The position numbers and the translations under genes are program-made. A stretch of 64,000 bases of DNA, from positions 1-64,000 of the forward strand of contig CACCNI010000001.1 in NCBI GenBank assembly GCA_902547215.1, given 5' to 3'. Positions within the stretch are counted from its first letter, which is position 1, and the number at the start of each line of letters is the position of its first letter. The notes beneath the pieces were generated by a model that saw nothing but the letters and a program-made list of their open reading frames with translations, did no database searches and was not told the DNA's origin. This stretch comes from an uncultured Pelagibacteraceae bacterium. GTDB taxonomy: Bacteria; Pseudomonadota; Alphaproteobacteria; Pelagibacterales; Pelagibacteraceae. Positions 1 to 9,677 of this stretch are shown here, in pieces.

Positions 1-52
1 CGATTGCCATATCTTGGCTCCATATTTGTGTTAGCTTACCTAAAATCGACAT
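1..52 (-). CDS. mreB: MreB rod-shape protein, first 17 codons only
   Basis: Partial gene running off the left edge. The 17 visible codons give a short leader followed by SQDMAI, which matches the start of bacterial MreB, where a variable leader precedes DMAIDLGTANT. MreB is the actin-like filament that guides side-wall peptidoglycan synthesis. Its ATG follows the leuA TAA with no gap, so the two are probably co-transcribed. The call rests on very few residues. Confidence 0.6.
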   Translation of the reverse strand, partial: MSILGKLTQIWSQDMAI

Positions 53-1627
53 TTAAATTCCTTTTACTTTTTGGTGTTTAATACTTTCGTTCATAGCTTT
101 TTTCTCTCGCTTTATTAACATTTTATTCAGAGCATTCAAGTAGGCATTTGCTGAAGCCACTAGTGTATCAGTATCTGCAGATTGTCCAACAGTAGATCTA
201 TCATTTTCCTCAATCTTGACACTTACTGTTGCCTGAGCGTCAGTCCCCTCTGTTACAGCATGGACTTGATACAATAAAAGTTTCATGTCATGAGGATATA
301 GCGCTTTGATACACTTAAATGTCGCATCAACAGGGCCATCTCCTGTCTGTGAAGTTTTTTTAATTTCGCCAAAGACATCCAGTGTCATCTCAGCTTTTTG
401 AGGTTCACCAGTACCTGCGAAAACCTTCAACGATTTTAAGTTGATCGCATTAATTTTATTGTCAATTATTAAGCTATCATCTACTAAAGCAATGATATCT
501 TCATCGTAAACATGCTTTTTCTTATCAGCTAAAACTTTAAATTTTCCAAATGCTGCTTGTACAACATCATCTGTTAAGTCTGAATACCCTAAATCACTTA
601 ACTTATCTTTAAATGCATGCCTACCAGAGTGCTTACCCATTACTAAAGATGTTTTTTTAACACCAACACTTTCTGGTGTCATAATTTCGTATGTTTCTCT
701 ATTTTTTAACATTCCATCTTGATGAATTCCTGACTCATGTGCAAAAGCATTTTTACCAACTATCGCTTTATTAAATTGAACTGGAAATCCAGTTGCGTTT
801 GAAACTATCTTTGAGGCTTTGCTTATAAGTTCTGTTTTAATTCCTGTTTCATAAGGCATTAAATCATTTCTTGTTTTGATAGCCATTACAATTTCTTCCA
901 AAGCAGCGTTACCTGCTCTTTCTCCAATTCCATTAATAGTACATTCAATTTGTCTAACGCCTGCAGATAAACCTGCTAAAGCGTTTGCAACTGCTAAACC
1001 TAAATCATTATGACAATGTGCTGATATAATTGCTTTGTCTATGTTTGGTACGTTGTTTTTTATATGTGTTATTGTTCGCGCAAATTCCTCAGGAATTGAA
1101 TATCCTACGGTATCAGGTATATTAATTGTAGTCGCACCACATTTAATTGCTAGCTCGATAGTTTTACACATAAAATCTAAATCTGTTCTAGTTCCATCTT
1201 CACAAGACCACTCTACATCGTTAGTAAACTTTCTTGCGTAAGTTACACTTTCTTTAATTGCGTCTAAAACTTGGTCGTTAGTCATATCAAGTTTGTGCTT
1301 CATGTGTACTGGACTAGTGGAGATAAATGTATGAATTCTAAATCTTTTTGCAAACTTAAGTGACTCATGACAAGCATCTATATCTTTCTTTAATGCTCTT
1401 GATAAACCACACGGTATGGAATTTTTCACACTTTTACTTATTTCTGAAACTGCTTCAAAATCGCCAGGAGATGAAATTGGAAATCCTGCCTCAATTATAT
1501 CAATTCCCATCTCATCAAATACTCTTGAAATTTGAATTTTTTCTTCAACACTCATTGAAGCCCCAGGTGATTGCTCACCGTCTCTCATTGTCGTGTCAAA
1601 TATAAAAACTTTTTCTTTGTTGCTCAT
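53..1627 (-). CDS. leuA: 2-isopropylmalate synthase
   Basis: Condenses acetyl-CoA with 2-oxoisovalerate, the first committed step of leucine synthesis, in the cytoplasm. The 524-residue length equals that of typical bacterial LeuA. The N-terminal TIM barrel carries DTTMRDGEQSPG (residues 11-22, catalytic Arg15 and metal ligand Asp16) and the metal-binding HCHNDLG (204-210), followed by GIGERAGNAALEE. The last ~130 residues form the LeuA regulatory domain that gives leucine feedback inhibition in this family. It lies downstream of ilvB, ilvN and ilvC on the same strand, separated from ilvC by ~90 bases. It therefore completes a branched-chain amino acid cluster, since its substrate derives from the IlvB/IlvN/IlvC products. 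Confidence 0.96.
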   Translation of the reverse strand: MSNKEKVFIFDTTMRDGEQSPGASMSVEEKIQISRVFDEMGIDIIEAGFPISSPGDFEAVSEISKSVKNSIPCGLSRALKKDIDACHESLKFAKRFRIHTFISTSPVHMKHKLDMTNDQVLDAIKESVTYARKFTNDVEWSCEDGTRTDLDFMCKTIELAIKCGATTINIPDTVGYSIPEEFARTITHIKNNVPNIDKAIISAHCHNDLGLAVANALAGLSAGVRQIECTINGIGERAGNAALEEIVMAIKTRNDLMPYETGIKTELISKASKIVSNATGFPVQFNKAIVGKNAFAHESGIHQDGMLKNRETYEIMTPESVGVKKTSLVMGKHSGRHAFKDKLSDLGYSDLTDDVVQAAFGKFKVLADKKKHVYDEDIIALVDDSLIIDNKINAINLKSLKVFAGTGEPQKAEMTLDVFGEIKKTSQTGDGPVDATFKCIKALYPHDMKLLLYQVHAVTEGTDAQATVSVKIEENDRSTVGQSADTDTLVASANAYLNALNKMLIKREKKAMNESIKHQKVKGI

Positions 1628-1716
1628 AAAATAATAAATTTAATTATTTAGATAATACATTCTCTAGCACAGATTGCAAAATAAAAGAGTTAAACTTGTT
1701 ATTTATTAGTTCTAAA

Positions 1717-2754
<1,038 letters not shown>

Positions 2755-3303
2755 TTATTTAAAAATTTCAGCTCCTCTAGTCATTGCAACAGCACCGGTT
2801 CTTGAAACACTCACTAAACCAGTTTTTTTAAGATCAGTCATTATAGTATCTATCTCTCTTCTTAAAGCAGTTATTTGAATAACTACTGATTTATTTGTTT
2901 TATCTAATACAACAGGATTAAATTTTTTGCAAAACTTTATAGCTTTCTTTCTTTTAATATTATTGCCCACAATCTTTAGTAGAGCCATTTCTTTAAAAAT
3001 TATTTTCTTATCACCTCTCATAAAATCAGCGACTTTATGAACAGGTACTAATTTTCCTAATTGAAGTTTAATCTGTTCTATAACCTGTGGTGTACCTGTA
3101 GTAACTATTGTAATTCTTGAAATGTTTAATTTTGAGTCAACTTCAGCAACTGCTAAAGACTCGATGTTGTATCCTCTACCAGAAAATAAACCTACAACTC
3201 TTGCTAAAACACCTGCTTCATTATCAACCCAAACAACAATAACATGTGTATCACTTTTTTGTTTTTTCCCAGGAATGCTATAAGCTGATTTAGGTTTTGA
3301 CAT
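2755..3303 (-). CDS. ilvN: Acetolactate synthase small (regulatory) subunit
   Basis: Regulatory partner of IlvB that carries valine feedback inhibition in this family. The N-terminal ACT domain is visible at about residues 20-95 (VVWVDNEAGVLARVVGLFSG, then ESLAVAEVD), followed by the C-terminal small-subunit domain. At 182 residues it is slightly longer than the E. coli IlvH type because of a ~20-residue charged N-terminal lead. Its ATG overlaps the ilvB stop codon by one base (TAATG), which suggests coupled translation and equal subunit supply. The symbol could equally be ilvH. Confidence 0.95.
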   Translation of the reverse strand: MSKPKSAYSIPGKKQKSDTHVIVVWVDNEAGVLARVVGLFSGRGYNIESLAVAEVDSKLNISRITIVTTGTPQVIEQIKLQLGKLVPVHKVADFMRGDKKIIFKEMALLKIVGNNIKRKKAIKFCKKFNPVVLDKTNKSVVIQITALRREIDTIMTDLKKTGLVSVSRTGAVAMTRGAEIFK

Positions 3304-5069
3304 TAAACTAAAGTTTTTCCTTTTCCAGTAATCTTATTTTCTTTTTGATCATTTGGACCTAACAACATTTGGTTATGTGGTTTACCAGATGGTATCATTG
3401 GAAAACAATTTTCTTCTTTGTCAACTAGACAATCAAAAATAACAGGTTTGTTTACATTTATCATTTCTTTTATTTTTTCATCAAGTTCATCAGGAGTTTT
3501 GGCTCTTATACCAACACATCCATATGCTTCAGCTAGTTTTACAAAATCTGGGAGTGCTGCAGTATAACTTTCTGAATAATTTTTTTCGTGAAGAAGTTCC
3601 TGCCATTGTCTTACCATTCCCATATACTCATTGTTTAAAATAAAAATTTTAATAGGTAAATTATATTGAACTGCTGTAGACATCTCCTGTATTGTCATCA
3701 ATACTGAGGCCTCTCCTGCTATATCAACTACTAATTTATCAGGATGTGCAATTTGAACGCCAACTGCTGCAGGCAAACCGTATCCCATTGTTCCCAAGCC
3801 TCCAGATGTCATCCATCTGTTTGGTTTATTAAATTTGTAATGTTGAGCTGCCCACATTTGATGCTGACCTACTTCCGTGGTAATGTAAGTATCTTTATCT
3901 TTTGTGAGCTCATACAATCTTTGAATAGCGTGCTGTGGTTTTATTGTTTTATCACTGTTTATAAAATTAAGTGAGTTGACTGATCTCCATTCAGAAATTT
4001 TCTCCCACCATTTTGATGTTTTTTCTTTATTCGAACTTGCAAAATTTGAATGTTTTTTCTTTAGAGTCTTTATTACTGAAAGCATTACTTCAGAAACATC
4101 ACCAACAATTGGTAAATCAACTTTTACATTTTTATTTATAGATGATGGATCAATATCTATATGAACTTTTTTAGATTTTGGTGAAAATTCATCTATCTTT
4201 CCAGTTATCCTATCGTCAAATCTCGCGCCAATGTTAATCATCAAATCACAATCATGCATAGCATTGTTCGCTTCATAAGTTCCATGCATACCAAGCATTC
4301 CTAAAAATTGATTATCGTCCCCAGGATACGACCCTAAGCCTTGCAAAGTTGAAGTTATTGGAAAACCAGTAAGAGACACAAGCTCTCTTAATAGTTCGCT
4401 TGCTTTTGGTCCAGAATTAATTACACCACCACCTGTGTACAATATCGGCTTAGATGAATTAACCATCAACTTTACAAGTTGATCGATTTCGCCTTGACTA
4501 AATTTATTATGAATTTTGCCATTTAATTTTTTTCTTTTGATTAAATTAACATATTTTGTTTTTTGAAACTGAATATCTTTTGGTATATCAACAAGAACAG
4601 GTCCTGGTCTTCCAGTTGTAGCAACTTCAAAAGCTTTATGTATAATTTTAGATAAATCTTTTACATCCTTAACAAGCCAATTATGTTTTGTACATGGTCT
4701 TGTTATTCCTGTTGTATCGCATTCCTGAAATGCATCTGTTCCAATTAAATGTGTTGGAACTTGTCCAGATATACAAACTAACGGTATAGAGTCCATGTAT
4801 GCATCTGTCAAAGCGGTGACGGCATTTGTTGCTCCTGGTCCAGAAGTAACTAATACAACACCAGGCTTACCCGAGGATCTTGCATAACCTTCTGCTGCAT
4901 GTCCTGCACCTTGTTCATGTCTTGCTAAAATATGTTTTATACTATCATGATTTTTTAATTCATCATAAATTGGAAGAACTGCACCTCCAGGATATCCAAA
5001 TATATATTCTACATCTTGAGCCTCAAGACATTTAAAAACAATTTCTGCACCTGAATATAATTTAGACAT
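3303..5069 (-). CDS. ilvB: Acetolactate synthase large (catalytic) subunit
   Basis: Thiamine-diphosphate enzyme that makes acetolactate from pyruvate, or acetohydroxybutyrate with 2-oxobutyrate. It has the usual order of TPP-binding N domain, central FAD-type domain and C-terminal TPP domain, in 588 residues. The activating Glu is E52 in RHEQGAGHAAEGYARS. In the metal/diphosphate motif near residue 451, where the family has GDG or GDA followed ~25 residues later by NN, this protein reads GEAS, with Glu453 at the metal-ligand position. The rest of the motif (MTIQEMSTAVQ, ILNNEYMGMVRQWQ) is normal. It is first in the ilvB-ilvN-ilvC operon. Confidence 0.95.
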   Translation of the reverse strand: MSKLYSGAEIVFKCLEAQDVEYIFGYPGGAVLPIYDELKNHDSIKHILARHEQGAGHAAEGYARSSGKPGVVLVTSGPGATNAVTALTDAYMDSIPLVCISGQVPTHLIGTDAFQECDTTGITRPCTKHNWLVKDVKDLSKIIHKAFEVATTGRPGPVLVDIPKDIQFQKTKYVNLIKRKKLNGKIHNKFSQGEIDQLVKLMVNSSKPILYTGGGVINSGPKASELLRELVSLTGFPITSTLQGLGSYPGDDNQFLGMLGMHGTYEANNAMHDCDLMINIGARFDDRITGKIDEFSPKSKKVHIDIDPSSINKNVKVDLPIVGDVSEVMLSVIKTLKKKHSNFASSNKEKTSKWWEKISEWRSVNSLNFINSDKTIKPQHAIQRLYELTKDKDTYITTEVGQHQMWAAQHYKFNKPNRWMTSGGLGTMGYGLPAAVGVQIAHPDKLVVDIAGEASVLMTIQEMSTAVQYNLPIKIFILNNEYMGMVRQWQELLHEKNYSESYTAALPDFVKLAEAYGCVGIRAKTPDELDEKIKEMINVNKPVIFDCLVDKEENCFPMIPSGKPHNQMLLGPNDQKENKITGKGKTLV

Positions 5070-5118
5070 TTAACCAATCTAGCTGAAGTTGAGCTAATTG
5101 GTCAAGTTTTAGCAGAAA

Positions 5119-6030
5119 TTATTTTAAAATTTTTTTGAATGGATTTTTTGATTTTGGATCAATTTTGTGCCAATTAATCATATGACCTCGAGACCAAGTG
5201 CTCTGTCTTTTGGCGTATTGTCTAGTTTTTATTAATATCTGTTCTTTAATATCGTTCAATTCAGCTTTTTTACTTAAAAAAGAGTTTATCTCTTTAATAC
5301 CAATCACATGATTAACGCTATTCAGTTTGTCAATTTTAATGAGATTAAATTTCCTAACTTCATTTATGGCTCCTAAATCAAACATCCTATCTATTCTTTT
5401 TTTGATATTCTTTATTAATTTGTCTCTTGGATAATCCACATAAGTCATCACAAAATCATTCTTATCAAAAAAGGTCTTTGTTTCTTTGAACCATTTGTAT
5501 AATGATTTTTTTGTAAGCTTTTTAACTTCGTATGCTCTAATTGATCTATTAACATCATTTGAATTAATAAATTTTTTAGAGACAGGATCTAATTTGACTA
5601 ATCTTTTATAAAATTGCTTTTGGCCCAATTTTTTATGAAGCTTAAGTATCTTATTTTTTTCTGAAGGTTTGAATTTTGGAATGCTTACTAGACCATCAAC
5701 TAAAGCTTTAAAATAAAGGCCAGTTCCACCAACAATAATTGGAGTTTTATTCTTTTTTCTAATAAGTTTAATTATTTTAATACACTTTTTAAGCCATTGG
5801 CCAGTCGAAAATCTTTTCCGCACATCAATGATGCCAAATAAATGGTGTTTAATAGTTTTTTGATCTTTTTCTGAAGGTCTTGCTGTTAGAATTTTAAGTT
5901 GTTTATAAACTTGCATGCTATCAGCATTAACAATTTCCCCTTTTATCTTTTTTGCTAAATTTATGGCAATATTAGATTTTCCTGAAGCAGTTGGGCCAGC
6001 GATTAGAATGATTTTGGACTTCAAGTCCAT
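5119..6030 (-). CDS. miaA: tRNA dimethylallyltransferase
   Basis: Transfers a dimethylallyl group to A37 of tRNAs that read codons starting with U, the first step toward ms2i6A. The P-loop GPTASGKS is at residues 12-19, followed by DSMQVYKQL and VGGTGLYFKAL, all MiaA signatures. The C-terminal half contains RQYAKRQSTW. The length of 303 residues is normal. The start codon lies one base after the stop of the upstream protease gene, so miaA is probably the last gene of the hflK-hflC-DUF2065-degP transcript. Confidence 0.95.
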   Translation of the reverse strand: MDLKSKIILIAGPTASGKSNIAINLAKKIKGEIVNADSMQVYKQLKILTARPSEKDQKTIKHHLFGIIDVRKRFSTGQWLKKCIKIIKLIRKKNKTPIIVGGTGLYFKALVDGLVSIPKFKPSEKNKILKLHKKLGQKQFYKRLVKLDPVSKKFINSNDVNRSIRAYEVKKLTKKSLYKWFKETKTFFDKNDFVMTYVDYPRDKLIKNIKKRIDRMFDLGAINEVRKFNLIKIDKLNSVNHVIGIKEINSFLSKKAELNDIKEQILIKTRQYAKRQSTWSRGHMINWHKIDPKSKNPFKKILK

Positions 6031-6031
6031 G

Positions 6032-7432
6032 TTATTTTAATTTGACACCTATATATCTTTTTTGATTTTGATCATTAATTACAGCTATCAAAATTGTTTT
6101 ACTTGAAGTCTTGAGAGCTGCATTTACTAAATTATTAAGTTCTGTTGCACTCTTAATATTTCTTTTTTGTGCCTCGACTATTAAATCACCAACTTTTAAA
6201 TAGTTTATAGGGCTTTCTGTATCTATCTTTGTGATCACAACTCCAGTCGTGTTTAATGGAATTTTTTTCTCAACTAAATCATCTTTGGTAATCTTTCTTG
6301 CTTCAATTTTTAACCCATTTATGAAAGTCGTTTTAGGTTTTGTTGGTTTTTCTGCTTTGAAGTCCTCAGAAGTTTCTAATCTTCCTAAAGTAATTTTTTT
6401 TGTAATTTCTTTTTTATTTCTCCAAATTTTTACATTAACCACTTTTCCAACTTTTGTTTGCGCAACAATCAAAGGAAGCTCTTGCATCTCATTTATTTTT
6501 TTACCATCAAACTCTAAAATTATGTCACCATCTTTTATCCCAGCTTTATCTGATGGACTGCCCGGTGCAACACTAGCAACTAATGCACCTCGTGCTTTTT
6601 TCAATTTTTCTACATCTGCTATTTCTTTTGTAACAGTTTGAATTCTTACCCCTAACCAACCTCTTTTTGTTTCGCCAAATTCTAAAAGTTGATCAATTAC
6701 TAGTTTGGCACTATTTGATGGTATAGCAAATCCAATACCAATAGATCCTGACTGACCTAATATAGCAGTATTAATTCCTACCACCTCTCCTTTCATGTTA
6801 AATAAAGGACCTCCAGAATTTCCGGAATTTATCGATGCGTCTGTTTGTATAAAATCTTCGTAACGTGCCATACCTATATTTCTATTTCTTGCTGAAACTA
6901 TTCCTGCGGTTACAGTTCCTCCTAATCCAAATGGATTTCCAATTGCTATAACCCAATCTCCGATTCTTGCAGTATCAGAGTTTCCAAACTTTACTGTTTC
7001 AAATTTATCATCAGTAATAATTTGTAAAACTGCAATATCAGATAAAGGGTCGGCTCCTAAAATTTTTGCCTTGTATTCTTTATCCCCATTTGCTCTTATA
7101 AATATATCTTCTGCACCTTTGATTACGTGATTATTAGTTATAACAATTCCTTTCTTGTCAATTATAAAGCCTGAGCCTAAGGCGCTAGATTTTCTTTTTT
7201 GAGGTGTTCCAAACTCTTTAAACATATCCTCAAAAGGTGATCCTGGTGGAAATTCAAAGTTAGGAAATGGGTTGGTTTTGGTCACAACAGTCGTAGATGT
7301 TGAAATATTCACAACAGCTGGCATCAACTTTTCAGTTAAATCAGCAAATGAAGCAGGTCTTTCTTGTGAAATTGCTGAGTGACTGAAAAATGTAAAAACT
7401 ATAATTAAAAATATTGATCTCAGAGCCCTCAT
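6032..7432 (-). CDS. degP: Periplasmic serine protease, DegP/HtrA (Do) family
   Basis: Envelope quality-control protease and chaperone. Residues 1-22 form a signal peptide (hydrophobic LIIVFTFFSHSA, cleavage near ISQ). The trypsin-like domain has the catalytic triad H102 (NNHVIKGA), D132 (DPLSDIAVL) and S206 (GNSGGPL). Two PDZ domains follow, near residues 245-340 and 370-460; the second is short. At 466 residues it matches the Do family. It sits beside hflC and hflK, a common alphaproteobacterial arrangement that links periplasmic proteolysis with FtsH regulation. The exact paralogue (DegP, DegQ or DegS-like) cannot be decided, though two PDZ domains argue against DegS. Confidence 0.93.
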   Translation of the reverse strand: MRALRSIFLIIVFTFFSHSAISQERPASFADLTEKLMPAVVNISTSTTVVTKTNPFPNFEFPPGSPFEDMFKEFGTPQKRKSSALGSGFIIDKKGIVITNNHVIKGAEDIFIRANGDKEYKAKILGADPLSDIAVLQIITDDKFETVKFGNSDTARIGDWVIAIGNPFGLGGTVTAGIVSARNRNIGMARYEDFIQTDASINSGNSGGPLFNMKGEVVGINTAILGQSGSIGIGFAIPSNSAKLVIDQLLEFGETKRGWLGVRIQTVTKEIADVEKLKKARGALVASVAPGSPSDKAGIKDGDIILEFDGKKINEMQELPLIVAQTKVGKVVNVKIWRNKKEITKKITLGRLETSEDFKAEKPTKPKTTFINGLKIEARKITKDDLVEKKIPLNTTGVVITKIDTESPINYLKVGDLIVEAQKRNIKSATELNNLVNAALKTSSKTILIAVINDQNQKRYIGVKLK

Positions 7433-7437
7433 TATCG

Positions 7438-7623
7438 TTATCCTTTAATAAACCATATAATAAAGAAACCAATTAAAGCGAATATAATTCCACCTGATCT
7501 TAATTGTTTGTCATTAATCATTTTTAATTTCTCTAACATACTTTTCATTTTTGAAGGAAATAAGGCATAAAGAATTCCTTCTATAAAGAGAAATAAACCT
7601 AAAGCGACAATTAAGTCGTCCAT
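7438..7623 (-). CDS. Small membrane protein, DUF2065 family
   Basis: A 61-residue protein with two predicted membrane helices (about residues 4-20 and 44-59), separated by a basic loop containing FPSKMKSMLEKL. Both length and pattern fit the DUF2065 (YjeT-like) family, which commonly sits next to hflC. Its function is unknown. Spacing to the neighbours on both sides is only 4-5 bases, so it is inside the hflK-hflC-degP operon and may act with the HflKC complex. Confidence 0.85.
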   Translation of the reverse strand: MDDLIVALGLFLFIEGILYALFPSKMKSMLEKLKMINDKQLRSGGIIFALIGFFIIWFIKG

Positions 7624-7627
7624 TTTA

Positions 7628-8494
7628 CTAATTTTTAATTTGTGCTTTTACGTTTCCAAAGAATTTGAAAAATTCACTGTCAGGTGACATTATAAGAGAA
7701 GTTTCACCACCTATTAATGCTCTCTCATAAGCTTGCATCGCTCTATAGAAAGCGAAGAATTCTGCATCTTTTCCAAAAGCATCAGCAAATATTTTATTAC
7801 GCTGACCATCACCTTCACCCTTCATGATCTCTGATTTTTTTTGTGCCTCTGCAAGAATAACCGTAACTTCTTTATCAGCTGTTGAAGTAATTGTTACAGC
7901 CATTTCTGCTCCTTTTGCTCTAAACTCTTTTGCTTCTCTCTCCCTTTCAGTTTGCATTCTTCTATAAATGGCATCACTGTTTGCCTGAGGTAAGTCTGCT
8001 CTTTTAATTCTTACATCAACTATTTTTATACCAAAGTTTTGTGCCTCATTATTAACTCCCTCTTGAATAAGAGTCATTTGTTTATTTCTATCTTCAGATA
8101 ATAAAGTTTGTAGTTCTTGAGTACCTAAAACACTTCTTATTCTTGAGTTAATAATTGTTGATAATCTTGATCTAGCAACCCTTTCATTTCCAACAGAGAT
8201 ATAAAATTTTAATGGATCAACAATTTGAAACCTTGCAAATGCATCAACAATTAATCTTTTTTGATCTGATGCAATAACTTCTTCTGGTGGAGCATCTAAG
8301 TTTAAAATTCTTTTATCGAGAAATACAACGTTTTGTATAAACGGTAATTTAAAGTTTAAACCTGGTTTCAGTAAAATTCTTTTAGGATCACCAAATTGAA
8401 GTACTATCGCTTGATTTACTTCTTTTACAATAAAAATTGAAAAGAATGCTGTCAAAGCTAGAACACCAATTATTGGAAGTATAATTTTTTTCAT
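7628..8494 (-). CDS. hflC: HflC, SPFH/band 7 regulator of FtsH
   Basis: Inner-membrane protein with an N-terminal anchor (residues 3-21) and a periplasmic SPFH domain starting NQAIVLQFGDPKR. The coiled-coil segment REREAKEFRAKGAEMA and the C-terminal FFAFYRAMQAYE are typical of HflC. With HflK it forms the large HflKC cage around the FtsH protease. It begins directly after the hflK stop with no gap, so the subunits are made together. The length of 288 residues is normal. Confidence 0.95.
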   Translation of the reverse strand: MKKIILPIIGVLALTAFFSIFIVKEVNQAIVLQFGDPKRILLKPGLNFKLPFIQNVVFLDKRILNLDAPPEEVIASDQKRLIVDAFARFQIVDPLKFYISVGNERVARSRLSTIINSRIRSVLGTQELQTLLSEDRNKQMTLIQEGVNNEAQNFGIKIVDVRIKRADLPQANSDAIYRRMQTEREREAKEFRAKGAEMAVTITSTADKEVTVILAEAQKKSEIMKGEGDGQRNKIFADAFGKDAEFFAFYRAMQAYERALIGGETSLIMSPDSEFFKFFGNVKAQIKN

Positions 8495-9595
8495 TTAATT
8501 TGTTTTCTTTTTTAATTCTGGAAGTGGCAAGTAAGGAACAACTCCTGATCCTGCATTCTTCTCTATTATTACTTTATCTATATCCGCTAAAACTTTTTCC
8601 ATCGTTTCAAGATACATACGTTCTTGTGTGACTTGTTTTGCATTTTTGTACTCATTAAAAATTGCGGTAAATCTGCTTGCTTCACCCTCTGCTTTAGCAA
8701 CAACCTCTTTTTTATATGCTTCAGCAGCTTGTAAGATTTTTTCAGCTTCACCCCGTGCTCTTGGGATTACGTCATTAGCATAAGCTTCAGCTTCGTTTTT
8801 AGATCTTTCCATGTCAGCTCTTGCAGCCTGTACATCTCTAAACGCATCGATTACTTGGTCTGGTGGGTCTGCTTTTTGTGTTTGAACTTGAGTTATTTGT
8901 ATTCCGCTCTGATACTCATCCAAAATTTTTTGAATAATTTCACTTGCATCAATTTCTATTTGTGATCTTCCTTCTGTCAAAATTGGCTGAATGTCACTTC
9001 TAGCAATTACTTCTCTCATTGCTGTTTCTGCTGCAGCTTTAACTGTTCCTTCAGGATCTTGAATTTTAAATAAAAAGTTTCCAGCATCTTTTATTACCCA
9101 GAAAACAGAAAAGTCTATGTTCACAATGTTTTCGTCTCCAGTTAGCATTAAACTCTCTTCGGGAACATCAGCAACTACACCTGATGAAAAACCTGTATCT
9201 CTCTCTGATCTGAAACCAATGTCAATTCTATTAACTTTTGTTACTTTTGGAGTTAAAACGCTCTCAACTGGAAAAGGAATGTGATAATTTAAGCCAGGTT
9301 GTGTTGTTGAAACAAATTTACCAAATCTTAAAACTACACCTTGTTCATCTGGTAAAACTCTGTAAAGTCCGCTCAGTGCCCATACAATTACTAAAATTGT
9401 AAGACCAAAAATAATTGGTTTTCCTCCGCCCGAAGCTCCACCAGGAAGAAATTTATTTATTTTATCTTGAAGATTTTTTATTAATTCATCTATATTCGGT
9501 GGAGTTGGACCTCTTCTGCCAGATCCATTTCCTGAACCTCCTCCAGGGGGTGATCCCCATGGACTTCCACCTCTACCTCTAAAATCATCGACCAT
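8495..9595 (-). CDS. hflK: HflK, SPFH/band 7 regulator of FtsH
   Basis: Partner of HflC in the FtsH-regulating complex. The N-terminal ~35 residues are a cytoplasmic Gly/Pro-rich tail, as in most HflK proteins. A membrane helix follows near residues 61-78 (IFGLTILVIVWALSGL), then the SPFH domain beginning VLPDEQGVVLRFGKF. Coiled-coil residues RSKNEAEAYANDVIP and RGEAEKILQAAEAYK lie near 265-300. It is the first gene of its operon, and mrp diverges from it across an 82-base gap that must hold both promoters. Confidence 0.95.
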   Translation of the reverse strand: MVDDFRGRGGSPWGSPPGGGSGNGSGRRGPTPPNIDELIKNLQDKINKFLPGGASGGGKPIIFGLTILVIVWALSGLYRVLPDEQGVVLRFGKFVSTTQPGLNYHIPFPVESVLTPKVTKVNRIDIGFRSERDTGFSSGVVADVPEESLMLTGDENIVNIDFSVFWVIKDAGNFLFKIQDPEGTVKAAAETAMREVIARSDIQPILTEGRSQIEIDASEIIQKILDEYQSGIQITQVQTQKADPPDQVIDAFRDVQAARADMERSKNEAEAYANDVIPRARGEAEKILQAAEAYKKEVVAKAEGEASRFTAIFNEYKNAKQVTQERMYLETMEKVLADIDKVIIEKNAGSGVVPYLPLPELKKKTN

Positions 9596-9677
9596 GACAA
9601 TGTATATAGTGTCTTTAATGTGAAAAACAAGTTAAGTATGCTAAAACATCCTTATAAATAGTGGACTTAATGAAGCA

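Noticed and set aside
1628-1716. Possible leucine or branched-chain attenuator between ilvC and leuA
   Set aside because: No leader peptide rich in Leu, Ile or Val and no terminator hairpin with a T-tract could be seen.
6231-6641. 136-codon plus-strand open frame within the DegP gene
   Set aside because: It is the reverse shadow of the PDZ-coding region, with no independent signal.
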